Shown in pieces: positions 16,280 to 23,516 of a stretch of DNA of 46,991 nucleotides. How positions within the stretch are numbered: position 1 is the stretch's first letter; each line of letters starts with the position of its first letter. The stretch comes from Verrucomicrobia bacterium 12-59-8 (GTDB lineage: Bacteria; Verrucomicrobiota; Verrucomicrobiae; Verrucomicrobiales; Verrucomicrobiaceae). Where the stretch lies: NCBI GenBank assembly GCA_002279765.1, contig NCCR01000008.1, forward strand, positions 1 to 46,991. Reading direction: 5' to 3'. The notes under the pieces were generated by a model that saw only the letters and a program-made list of their open reading frames with translations, was not told the DNA's origin and did no database searches. The translations under genes and the position numbers were made by a program.

Positions 16280-17752
16280 TTACTTCGCGACAACAGCAGC
16301 CCGATCAGATGTGAGGATGCTCTGCAGCGGCTTGGGATAGACTCCGAGAATCAGGATGACGAGGGCGAGGGCACCGGCGACGGCTTTGGCGGGCACCGAG
16401 AAGGCCAGCGCGGGGACGTCGGTGCCTTCGGTGGTGTACATCGCGAGGATGGTCTTGAAGTAGTAGTAGAAGCCAGCGGCGGCGGCGATGACGGCGCAGC
16501 TCAGGGCACCCCAGTAGCCGTGGTCGGCGAGGCCGAGGAAGACGAAGAGCTTGCCGAGGAAGCCAGCGGTGAGCGGCAGACCGGCGAGTGAGGCGAAGGA
16601 GAGGGTCATCAGCAACGCGAGTAGCGGATTGCGTTTGGCGAGTCCGGTGAAGTCTTTGATGTCTTCGCCGAGCCCGTTGGCGCGCATGAGGCCGAGACCA
16701 AGGAAGCCGAGAATGGTCATGGGCAGGTAGGTGGCGAGGTAAAAAGCGACGACACCACCGGAGGAGAGATCGAAGCGAGCGCTTTCGCGGCAGGCGAGAG
16801 CGAGGAGCAGATAGCCTGCATGGGAGATGCTGGAGTAGGCGAGCAGACGCTTCACGCTGGTCTGGAACATCGCGGGCAGGCTGCCGAGCAGGACGGTGAG
16901 AGAGCCGATGACGAGCAGTAGGGCCTGAATCTCGCTGCCAATGATGGAACCTTCGGCCATGAAGGCGTCCAACGCACGGGTGAGGACGACAAAGCCAGCG
17001 GCTTTGGAGCCGACGGAAAGGAAGGCGGTCACGGGAGTGGGGGCACCCTGATACACATCTGGAACCCACATGTGGAAGGGGGCGGCGGCAACTTTGAAGC
17101 CCAGACCGCAGAGCAGCACGGCGGCACCAAAGAGCGCCGTGGTCTTGTTGGTGGCGGGATTGGCCAGCGCCTTGGCGATGCCGTCGAAGCTCATCGTGCC
17201 GGTGGCACCGTAGATCCAGGCGATGCCATAAACGAGGACACCGGTCGAGAGAGCGCCGAGGATGAGATATTTCACTCCGGCTTCAAGGCTGAAGGCGCTT
17301 TTGCGGGCGAAGGCGACGAGGACGTAGAAGGAGACGGTGACGAGTTCGAGGGCGACGAAGACGGTGACGAGGTCGCGGGCGGAGGCCATCCACATCATGC
17401 CGGCGCAAACGATGAGGGACAGGCTGAACATTTCGGCCAGTTTGCCATCGACGGTGAAGCGGGTGAGATACGGCGCGCATTGAAGCGTGAGCCAGAGCAC
17501 GAGGATGGTGATGACGAGCGCGAAACCCTTGTAGAACAGGGCGAGGCTGTCGAGCTGATGCCAGGGCTGGATGAAGCCGGGCTGGCTGGCGCTGTCGTGC
17601 GGCGCGAAGATGAACAGCACGAGTGCGAGCGTGGTGCCAGCAATGGCGGTGAGGCCGAGAGTCTGGCGGGAGATATGAGGCTTGAAGGCCTCAAGCAGCA
17701 GCAGTGCGAGTCCGAGAATGGCGAGGCCGGCTTCGATGGTGAAAACGCTCAT
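16280..17752 (-). CDS. nuoN: NADH-quinone oxidoreductase subunit N
   Basis: A 490-aa antiporter-like membrane subunit of respiratory complex I, with about 14 transmembrane helices. The signature region FKVAAAPFHMWVPDVYQGAP (TPVTAFLSVGSKAAGF follows) contains the conserved Lys, His and Pro of proton-translocating NuoL/M/N subunits, and the segment LLAYSSISHAGYLLLAL is typical of subunit N. It is the last nuo gene of the cluster, 7 nt after nuoM. Confidence 0.95.
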   Translation of the reverse strand: MSVFTIEAGLAILGLALLLLEAFKPHISRQTLGLTAIAGTTLALVLFIFAPHDSASQPGFIQPWHQLDSLALFYKGFALVITILVLWLTLQCAPYLTRFTVDGKLAEMFSLSLIVCAGMMWMASARDLVTVFVALELVTVSFYVLVAFARKSAFSLEAGVKYLILGALSTGVLVYGIAWIYGATGTMSFDGIAKALANPATNKTTALFGAAVLLCGLGFKVAAAPFHMWVPDVYQGAPTPVTAFLSVGSKAAGFVVLTRALDAFMAEGSIIGSEIQALLLVIGSLTVLLGSLPAMFQTSVKRLLAYSSISHAGYLLLALACRESARFDLSSGGVVAFYLATYLPMTILGFLGLGLMRANGLGEDIKDFTGLAKRNPLLALLMTLSFASLAGLPLTAGFLGKLFVFLGLADHGYWGALSCAVIAAAAGFYYYFKTILAMYTTEGTDVPALAFSVPAKAVAGALALVILILGVYPKPLQSILTSDRAAVVAK

Positions 17753-17759
17753 GGCAGGA

Positions 17760-19220
17760 CTACAGCGCGGATTTCATGAGGTTGAGCAGCAGCCAGGGGC
17801 AGCAGCCAGTGACGAGCAGCGTGGTGGCGAGCATGATGAACGGCACACGCTGTGAAAACGCAGGATCGATCATGAAGAGGCCGGTGGCAGGGGTGCCGTG
17901 GAAGATGCTGCGGTAAGCGCGCAGCATGTAAACAGCGGACATCACCACGCCCCAGAGCGCCAGGATGACGGTCCATTGTAGATTGGTCAAAGCACCTGCT
18001 TTGAATTCGGTGAAGTTGCCGAGGAAGATCAACACTTCGCCCGCGAAGTTGGTGAGGCCCGGAAGGCCGATGGAAGCAAAGGCGCCAAAAGCGAATAGCA
18101 CAGTGAAGGCCGGCGCATGGGTGGCGAGGCCGCCGAGCTTGTTGTATTCCAGGGTGCCAAGCTGATTGCGCATGCGGCCGCAGAGGCCGAACAGCAGCGC
18201 AATGGAGATGCCGTGGGCGAACATGAGGATCACCGCGCCCTTCAGAGCGATTTCAGTGCCTGCGGCAATGCCGAGGAAGATGTAACCCATGTGCATGACG
18301 CTGGAGTTGGCGAGCGTGTCGTCGAGGCGGTTCGCATGGATGGTGACGAGGCCCATGACGAGGATGTTGCCCAGGAGCATCAGCAGCAGCGCGTTTTGCA
18401 CCCATTCCACATGGACGCCCTGCGGCAGCAGCGGCAACGCGATGCGGATGAGGCCGTAGAGACCGAATTTTTTCAGCACCCCGGAGTGCAGCATGGCGAC
18501 CGGCGTGGGTGCCGTGGCATAAGCGGGCGCGGCCCAGCTGTGGAAAGGGAAGAGACTGACAAGCGAGCCAAACCCCAGCAGCAGGACGAAGAAGATCTGC
18601 GCCTGCTTCGCATCTGGCAGCGGCGTGAGCTTGGCCTGGCTGCGGAGGGCTTCGAGATCAAAGGTGAGCTTGGAGCCGCCGCTGAACTCAAGCACGAGCC
18701 AGACCAAACCGGCGAGCAACACGAGGCTACCGGCACCGAGATAGATGGTGGCCTTCCATGCGACGGCCTTGCGCAGGGCGGGCTCGGCACGCCCATGCAG
18801 CGCGATCATGAGGAAGGTCGGGATCAACGCGAGCTCATGGAAGGAGTAGATGAAGAAAACATCCGTGGTGAGGAAGGCCCCCAGCGCACCGCCGCCGATG
18901 AGCAGCGAGGAGACGTAGAAGATGGCAGGGCGGTCCTGAATCTGCCAGATGGCGGCCAGCATCACCAGGGCGGTGAGCAGGGAGAGGATGATCGAGATCC
19001 CATCCGCACCGACAGCAAAGCTGAGAGATGGGTTGTCTAGAATCGGGCGCGAATAGGTGAAGGCGAGGCCCGTTTTGCCCCAGTATTGCACCGCCGTGTA
19101 GAGCACGAGGATCAGATTGATGAACGTGGCACCGAGGGATGCAGCGCGGGCAGGCGCACCGAGCCAGACCGCCAGAGCGGCGAGCAGCGGGAGTGCGATG
19201 ATTAGTTCAAGAACGCTCAT
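17760..19220 (-). CDS. nuoM: NADH-quinone oxidoreductase subunit M
   Basis: A 486-aa antiporter-like proton-pumping subunit of complex I. FHELALIPTFLMIALHG carries the conserved helix-5 Glu. FPFHSWAAPAYATAPTPVAM is the helix-7/8 region, slightly different from the usual F-H-x-W-L-P-D-A-H-x-E-A-P-T form because Pro-Asp is replaced by Ala-Pro. GVLKKFGLYGLIRIALP follows with its Lys. Co-transcribed with nuoL, 12 nt upstream. Confidence 0.93.
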   Translation of the reverse strand: MSVLELIIALPLLAALAVWLGAPARAASLGATFINLILVLYTAVQYWGKTGLAFTYSRPILDNPSLSFAVGADGISIILSLLTALVMLAAIWQIQDRPAIFYVSSLLIGGGALGAFLTTDVFFIYSFHELALIPTFLMIALHGRAEPALRKAVAWKATIYLGAGSLVLLAGLVWLVLEFSGGSKLTFDLEALRSQAKLTPLPDAKQAQIFFVLLLGFGSLVSLFPFHSWAAPAYATAPTPVAMLHSGVLKKFGLYGLIRIALPLLPQGVHVEWVQNALLLMLLGNILVMGLVTIHANRLDDTLANSSVMHMGYIFLGIAAGTEIALKGAVILMFAHGISIALLFGLCGRMRNQLGTLEYNKLGGLATHAPAFTVLFAFGAFASIGLPGLTNFAGEVLIFLGNFTEFKAGALTNLQWTVILALWGVVMSAVYMLRAYRSIFHGTPATGLFMIDPAFSQRVPFIMLATTLLVTGCCPWLLLNLMKSAL

Positions 19221-19232
19221 TCAATTTCTCCA

Positions 19233-21107
19233 TCAATGACCCAGACGGGGCAGCACAAATACGACAAGATAAACCACAGCAATGACACCCCCGCCCAGCA
19301 GGAAGGTGTAGCCCTGCATATGACCGCCCTGCAGCATGCGGGTGGCGGCTCCGAGACGGGCGACGATGGCCGTGGGCAGACGGGCGACGAGGCCGTCCAC
19401 CAGCACACGCTCCAAGGCGGTGACGATCCACGCCAAGCGGTCCTGGCAGATGCGGATGATGACGGCGTAGATTTCGTCGAAGTAGAACTTGTTGGCGAAG
19501 AGCTTGATGCTGACCGGGTCTTTGTCCCTGCCGCGATAGAGGTAGATCGCGCCACTGGAACCGATGAGCAGGGCCAGGAGCGAGGCCCAGAACACGGTCT
19601 GATGACCTTCCACATGCGGCGGCTTCATGGCCTGCAGCGGGGTGGCCAGGATGTCATAGCCTGAGATGACGGAGAAGATGGCTAGGACCGCGAGCGGCAG
19701 GATCATGATCATCGGCGCTTCAGTAGCATGATGCGCCGAATCGGTGCGGGGCTTGCCAAAAAAGGCGACGATGAGCAGTCGTGTCATGTAAAAGGCGGTG
19801 AGAGCCGCAGTGGCAGCACCCGCGAGGAAAAGAACCTTGCAGCCGCTGTCAAAAGCGACACCAAGGACAGCTTCCTTGCTCCAGAAACCGCTGAGCAGCG
19901 GCACGCCCATCAAGGCAGCGGTGCCGATCGCAAACGTGTAAAAGGTGACGGGCATGTGCTTGCGCAGACCGCCCATCTTCCAGATGTCCTGCTCATGGTG
20001 GCAGGCATAGATGACGGCACCGGAACCGAGGAAGAGCATCGCTTTGAAGAAAGCGTGCGTGTAAAGATGGAACATGGCGGGATGACCGGGATTCGGACCG
20101 TGCGGTTCGTGCCCGTGCTGGGCAGCCATAGCCACAGCACCGACGGCCATGACCATGTAGCCAAGCTGAGAGAGAGTGGAGTAGGCAAGCACCCGCTTGA
20201 TGTCGTTCTGCTGGGTGGCCATCAAGGCCGCCATCAGTGCGGTAAAGCAACCTATGCCGGCGATGATCTGTGCGGCGAGTGGAGAAGCTTCAATGAGGAA
20301 ACTCACACGTACCAGCATGTAAACACCTGCGGCGACCATGGTGGCGGCGTGGATGAGAGCGGAAACGGGCGTGGGGCCTTCCATGGCGTCCGGCAGCCAG
20401 ACATGGAGCGGGAACTGGGCGGATTTACCCACCGCGCCGAGGAAGATGCAGAGGGCCGCAGCCGTGGTGAAACCAGCGCTGTAACCGGGGGCATCTGGAG
20501 CCAGCGGTCCAGATTTGAAGGCCGTGGCGAGGTCGTCGAGGTTCACACTGCCGCCGTTGGCACCGAAGAGCAGCAGAATGCCGATCATGAAGCCGAAGTC
20601 GCCGATGCGGTTGGTGAGGAAAGCTTTTTTGCAGGCTTCCGCAGCGCTGGCCTTTTGATACCAGTGGCCGATGAGCAGGTAGGAACTCAGGCCGACGAGC
20701 TCCCAGAAGATGAACATCATGATCAGATTGCCAGCCAGCACGATGCCGGTCATGGAGAACATGAAGAGCGAGAGGGAGCCGAAGAAGCGCGGCTTGGCAT
20801 CGTCGTCCTTCATGTAGCCGAGCGAGAAAAGATGCACCAGCATGCCGATGAAGCTGACGATGAACATCATGCCCCGGCTCTGCTTGTCGATCAGGACATC
20901 AATGCCGGCATGCAAATGACCGACGTCAAGGAAGGGCAGGAGCAGCTTGTTATCATCGTCCGCTGCGAGGAAAAAGAGGCAGGCCACGAAGGAAATGATG
21001 GAGGAACCCACCGAAATGAGAACGGCGGCACCTTTAAGCTGACGGTGCCCCAGGAGGATGACGAGCGCCGAAAAGAAAGGCAGCAGAAGGATGATGCTGG
21101 CGTGCAT
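19233..21107 (-). CDS. nuoL: NADH-quinone oxidoreductase subunit L
   Basis: A 624-aa subunit, the distal antiporter-like module of complex I with the long lateral helix. Typical motifs are MFIFWELVGLSSYLLIGHWY with the key Glu, FLTNRIGDFGFMIGI, GKSAQFPLHVWLPDAMEGPT, ALIHAATMVAAGVYMLVR and LAYSTLSQLGYMVMAVG. His-rich HGHEPHGPNPGHP and the C-terminal amphipathic region fit the family. Length is normal. It starts 9 nt after nuoK. Confidence 0.96.
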   Translation of the reverse strand: MHASIILLLPFFSALVILLGHRQLKGAAVLISVGSSIISFVACLFFLAADDDNKLLLPFLDVGHLHAGIDVLIDKQSRGMMFIVSFIGMLVHLFSLGYMKDDDAKPRFFGSLSLFMFSMTGIVLAGNLIMMFIFWELVGLSSYLLIGHWYQKASAAEACKKAFLTNRIGDFGFMIGILLLFGANGGSVNLDDLATAFKSGPLAPDAPGYSAGFTTAAALCIFLGAVGKSAQFPLHVWLPDAMEGPTPVSALIHAATMVAAGVYMLVRVSFLIEASPLAAQIIAGIGCFTALMAALMATQQNDIKRVLAYSTLSQLGYMVMAVGAVAMAAQHGHEPHGPNPGHPAMFHLYTHAFFKAMLFLGSGAVIYACHHEQDIWKMGGLRKHMPVTFYTFAIGTAALMGVPLLSGFWSKEAVLGVAFDSGCKVLFLAGAATAALTAFYMTRLLIVAFFGKPRTDSAHHATEAPMIMILPLAVLAIFSVISGYDILATPLQAMKPPHVEGHQTVFWASLLALLIGSSGAIYLYRGRDKDPVSIKLFANKFYFDEIYAVIIRICQDRLAWIVTALERVLVDGLVARLPTAIVARLGAATRMLQGGHMQGYTFLLGGGVIAVVYLVVFVLPRLGH

Positions 21108-21116
21108 GTCGGCGCG

Positions 21117-21434
21117 TTATCCTTGAAGTTTGGTAACGGACTCCACATCCACGCTCTGCTTGGAGCGGAAGAGAGCCACGATGATGGCAAGGCCGACGGC
21201 CACTTCAGCAGCAGCCACGGTGATGGTGAAGAACACGAGCGACTGCGCGGTGTAATCCGGCAGGCCGTTGACGAGATGAAAGCGGGAGAAGCCGACCAGG
21301 GCGAGATTCGCGGCGCTGAGCATCATCTCCAGACACATATAGACGATGATGATGTTTCTGCGGGCGATGACTCCAGCGAGGCCCAGAGAGAACAACATGC
21401 CGCTGACAACGAGATAGTGGCCGAGGGTGATCAT
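21117..21434 (-). CDS. nuoK: NADH-quinone oxidoreductase subunit K
   Basis: A 105-aa three-helix complex I subunit. VYMCLEMMLSAANLALVGFS contains the conserved membrane Glu on helix 2, and FFTITVAAAEVAVGLAIIVAL includes the second Glu on helix 3; both take part in the proton path. Its ATG overlaps the nuoJ stop by four bases (ATGA), showing translational coupling. Confidence 0.95.
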   Translation of the reverse strand: MITLGHYLVVSGMLFSLGLAGVIARRNIIIVYMCLEMMLSAANLALVGFSRFHLVNGLPDYTAQSLVFFTITVAAAEVAVGLAIIVALFRSKQSVDVESVTKLQG

Positions 21435-22009
21435 GGGGCGCTCCTTTCGCGTTTGCTGAGAACGACGACACCGATCGTGCCGACCAGCAGCAGCAGTCCG
21501 ATCACTTGAAGGTGGAAGCCGTATTGATCAAAGAGGGTGAAGCCGATCAACTTGGCATCAGACAGGGTCCCTGTTTTCAAATCGTTGGTAATCGTGGGCA
21601 GCGCGGCCCGGCCGAGATTTCCGGCGGCAGAGGCCAGCGCCAGCGGAGTGTCCTGGGTGCTTTTCTGCGACAGTTTCGTGCCGCCGACGACGGCGATGAT
21701 TTGCAGGGTGAGAAGCACCGCCAGCAGCACGCCGGAGAGGATGGCGGGCAGATTCATTTTCTTGCCCTCCTCCGTCTTAATGTCGAGCAGCATGATGATG
21801 AAGAGGAACAGCACCATCACCGCGCCGGCATAGACGAGAATCTGGATCACACCAATAAAGTAAGCGTCGAGGCTCACGAACAGCGCTGCGAGGCCGACAA
21901 AGCTGGCCGCGAGCGCGAGAGCACAGGTGACTGGATTGCGCCCGGTGACAACCAGGAAGCCGAAGCCCAGGGTGATCAACGCAAAGAGATAGAACAGCAG
22001 CGGGGGCAT
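21431..22009 (-). CDS. nuoJ: NADH-quinone oxidoreductase subunit J
   Basis: A 192-aa, five-helix complex I subunit, recognised from ALITLGFGFLVVTGRNPVTC, SFVGLAALFVSLDAYFIGVI and ILVYAGAVMVLFLFIIMLLD, the strongly conserved helix-3 segment of NuoJ. I chose the ATG at 22009 because it forms a TAATG overlap with the nuoI stop; the frame can extend to 22027 inside nuoI. Confidence 0.95.
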   Translation of the reverse strand: MPPLLFYLFALITLGFGFLVVTGRNPVTCALALAASFVGLAALFVSLDAYFIGVIQILVYAGAVMVLFLFIIMLLDIKTEEGKKMNLPAILSGVLLAVLLTLQIIAVVGGTKLSQKSTQDTPLALASAAGNLGRAALPTITNDLKTGTLSDAKLIGFTLFDQYGFHLQVIGLLLLVGTIGVVVLSKRERSAP

Positions 22010-22554
22010 TACTTGAGCTCGTTCCACTTGTTCACCAGCCCCACGCGCTGGCCGCCTATTTCATAGAGGCGCTTTTTGTTGTGCACCATCTCCTGGCGTG
22101 AGAGACCGGTGATGGCGTAGTCCTTGCGGAGGAAAATGGCCTGCTCCGGGCAGACCTCCTCGCACATGCCGCAATAAATGCAGCGAATCATGTCGATGTC
22201 GAATTCCTTGGGGCGCTTCTCGACCTTGGCCCAAGGATCGTCGCTGGGGATCTCGCCGGGGATGATTTTGATGGCCTTGGGCGGGCAGATGAACTCGCAG
22301 AGCTGGCAGCTCACACAGCGCTCGCGATCCTGCTCATCTGTGACAAGGGCTGGAGCGCCACGGTAGTGTTCGGGAAGATGCTCGTCCCACTTCTGCTCTG
22401 GGTATTCCATGGTCACCTTGGGCTTGCTGCCGGCGATCTGAAGGAAGGTCTTGATGCCATGGCCAACCGTAATCTTCAGCCCTTTCAACAGCGTGGAAAT
22501 GAACCAGCGTTCATGCCAGGCAAGTTTGGGACGTTGTACAATGATAGTGGCCAT
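22009..22554 (-). CDS. nuoI: NADH-quinone oxidoreductase subunit I (2x 4Fe-4S)
   Basis: A 181-aa ferredoxin-like subunit of the hydrophilic arm. Two tetranuclear clusters are ligated by C80-x2-C83-x2-C86-x3-C90 (CVSCQLCEFICPP) and C125-x2-C128-x2-C131-x3-C135 (CIYCGMCEEVCPE), which relay electrons towards NuoB. The N-terminal amphipathic helices are present. It is the first gene of the nuoIJKLMN run; nuoA-H are not upstream in this window. A TGTGA-N6-TCACA palindrome lies about 70-87 nt ahead of the ATG. Confidence 0.96.
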   Translation of the reverse strand: MATIIVQRPKLAWHERWFISTLLKGLKITVGHGIKTFLQIAGSKPKVTMEYPEQKWDEHLPEHYRGAPALVTDEQDRERCVSCQLCEFICPPKAIKIIPGEIPSDDPWAKVEKRPKEFDIDMIRCIYCGMCEEVCPEQAIFLRKDYAITGLSRQEMVHNKKRLYEIGGQRVGLVNKWNELK

Positions 22555-22623
22555 GTATGAGCAGGGAACCGCAGGAGGATCGGATTTGATTATCCGAACG
22601 TCCCGCAGTGCGGCAACCGCTAT

Positions 22624-22641
22624 TTGTGAAAAATTTCACAA
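22624..22641. promoter_or_regulatory. CRP/FNR-family-type palindrome upstream of nuoI
   Basis: TTGTGAAA-AA-TTTCACAA, a perfect 18-bp inverted repeat containing TGTGA-N6-TCACA, the exact half-sites and spacing of CRP-class operators. Its centre lies about 79 nt upstream of the nuoI ATG, in the 176-nt gap after the helix-hairpin-helix gene. Which regulator binds is inference; FNR sites normally read TTGAT rather than TGTGA. Confidence 0.55.
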
Positions 22642-22730
22642 GGCCGGACCGAAACGCCTCCATCACCTGCAAAAATGCGCCTTGACGGTCTGTGCGCGGA
22701 GGCAGCAGCTCCAAACCTCCCGGCTAGAGG

Positions 22731-23141
22731 CTATTTGGCGTCCTTGCTGACCGTTTTCTCCGGTGTGGATTTCTTTTTGGCGGAAGGTGCTTTCTTTTCT
22801 GGCGGCTGAAATCCCGCCTTCGCATAGTCAACCATTTGAGCAAACGTGCCTTCTCCGATGCCGTCGGCGTTCACCACTTGGCTCACATCGGCCAGAGGGC
22901 GGACTTTTTGGATAGCCTTGGCGCGCACTTCACCGATGCCGGGAATCGCCATGAGCGCTACCAGATCCCCCTCATTCAGCAAAGCCAGCAACTGGGCTCT
23001 TTGCGGTACTGTCAGGGTGTTAGCCAGGGCCTCCACCGTAGCAGAGGGCTTTTCTGGACTTTTCTTTTTTGTGGCGGTGTCAGCAGCAGAAAGAGAGAAA
23101 CTGAGAACCAGGATGGTGAGAAATGTGATGAATGATTTCAT
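22731..23141 (-). CDS. Secreted helix-hairpin-helix (ComEA-like) protein
   Basis: A 136-aa protein from the ATG at 23141 (a TTG at 23150 is less likely) with a signal peptide ending LSFSLSAAD. Residues 62-82 (ALMAIPGIGEVRAKAIQKVRP) are a classical non-specific DNA-binding helix-hairpin-helix, followed by a second, weaker copy around 88-107 (NADGIGEGTFAQMVD). Both flanks are Lys/Pro/Ala-rich. ComEA-type proteins bind DNA outside the cytoplasm during natural transformation; that role is inference here because no other com gene is near. It is upstream of nuoI on the same strand, but 176 nt away. Confidence 0.7.
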   Translation of the reverse strand: MKSFITFLTILVLSFSLSAADTATKKKSPEKPSATVEALANTLTVPQRAQLLALLNEGDLVALMAIPGIGEVRAKAIQKVRPLADVSQVVNADGIGEGTFAQMVDYAKAGFQPPEKKAPSAKKKSTPEKTVSKDAK

Positions 23142-23516
23142 AAGAGTCAAGTGCCCAGCGCGAGTATAGGAATTTCGCGCTAAATGACGAGTGAAAAGTT
23201 TGTATAGATTCCTCTTTCCAAGTATTGAAGTGCCGCCAGACGCCTAAATTCTCGACACTTTTTGCAGGTTCCTCCCGCAATCTCCCCTGAAGTATTTTTG
23301 TTTTCTGGGCGTCGTCAGCGCGCTGCCCTCTGTTTTCCTCCAGGCACAAAGTGCCACAGCAGTGCTACATAGGTGGACGACGAAGTAACGCACCGGAAAA
23401 CGGTCTGGACGGGCAGTGTGCCATTCCGATAGATTCTCACCAGTCAAATAAAAGGAGTTAGAATTCCTATGGCGTTTCTAATTCATATCGGTTAGAATAG
23501 TTTCACTATCGGGGAA
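23142..23516. other. 375-nt AT-richer intergenic region
   Basis: A divergent spacer between the helix-hairpin-helix gene and the hybrid kinase. It is noticeably lower in GC than its neighbours and has no convincing frame. It holds an inverted repeat AGCGCGA (23157-23163) / TCGCGCT (23175-23181) near the helix-hairpin-helix start, and a repeat array before the kinase, annotated separately. Promoters for both genes probably lie here. Confidence 0.55.
23457..23498. promoter_or_regulatory. Repeated GTTAGAAT boxes before the hybrid kinase
   Basis: GTTAGAAT occurs at 23457-23464 and again at 23491-23498, exactly 34 nt apart, with an inverted core TTCTAA at 23476-23481 between them. The last copy ends 18 nt before the kinase ATG. 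The regular spacing suggests a protein-binding array, or the second copy could include a -10 element (TAGAAT). Confidence 0.35.

Noticed and set aside
15371..16591. 406-codon plus-strand frame opposite the C39-like gene and nuoN
   Set aside because: No recognisable motif and crosses the boundary between two real antisense genes.
19728..21509. 593-codon plus-strand frame opposite nuoL/nuoK
   Set aside because: Charged low-complexity translation, antisense to clearly conserved complex I genes; a codon-bias artefact.
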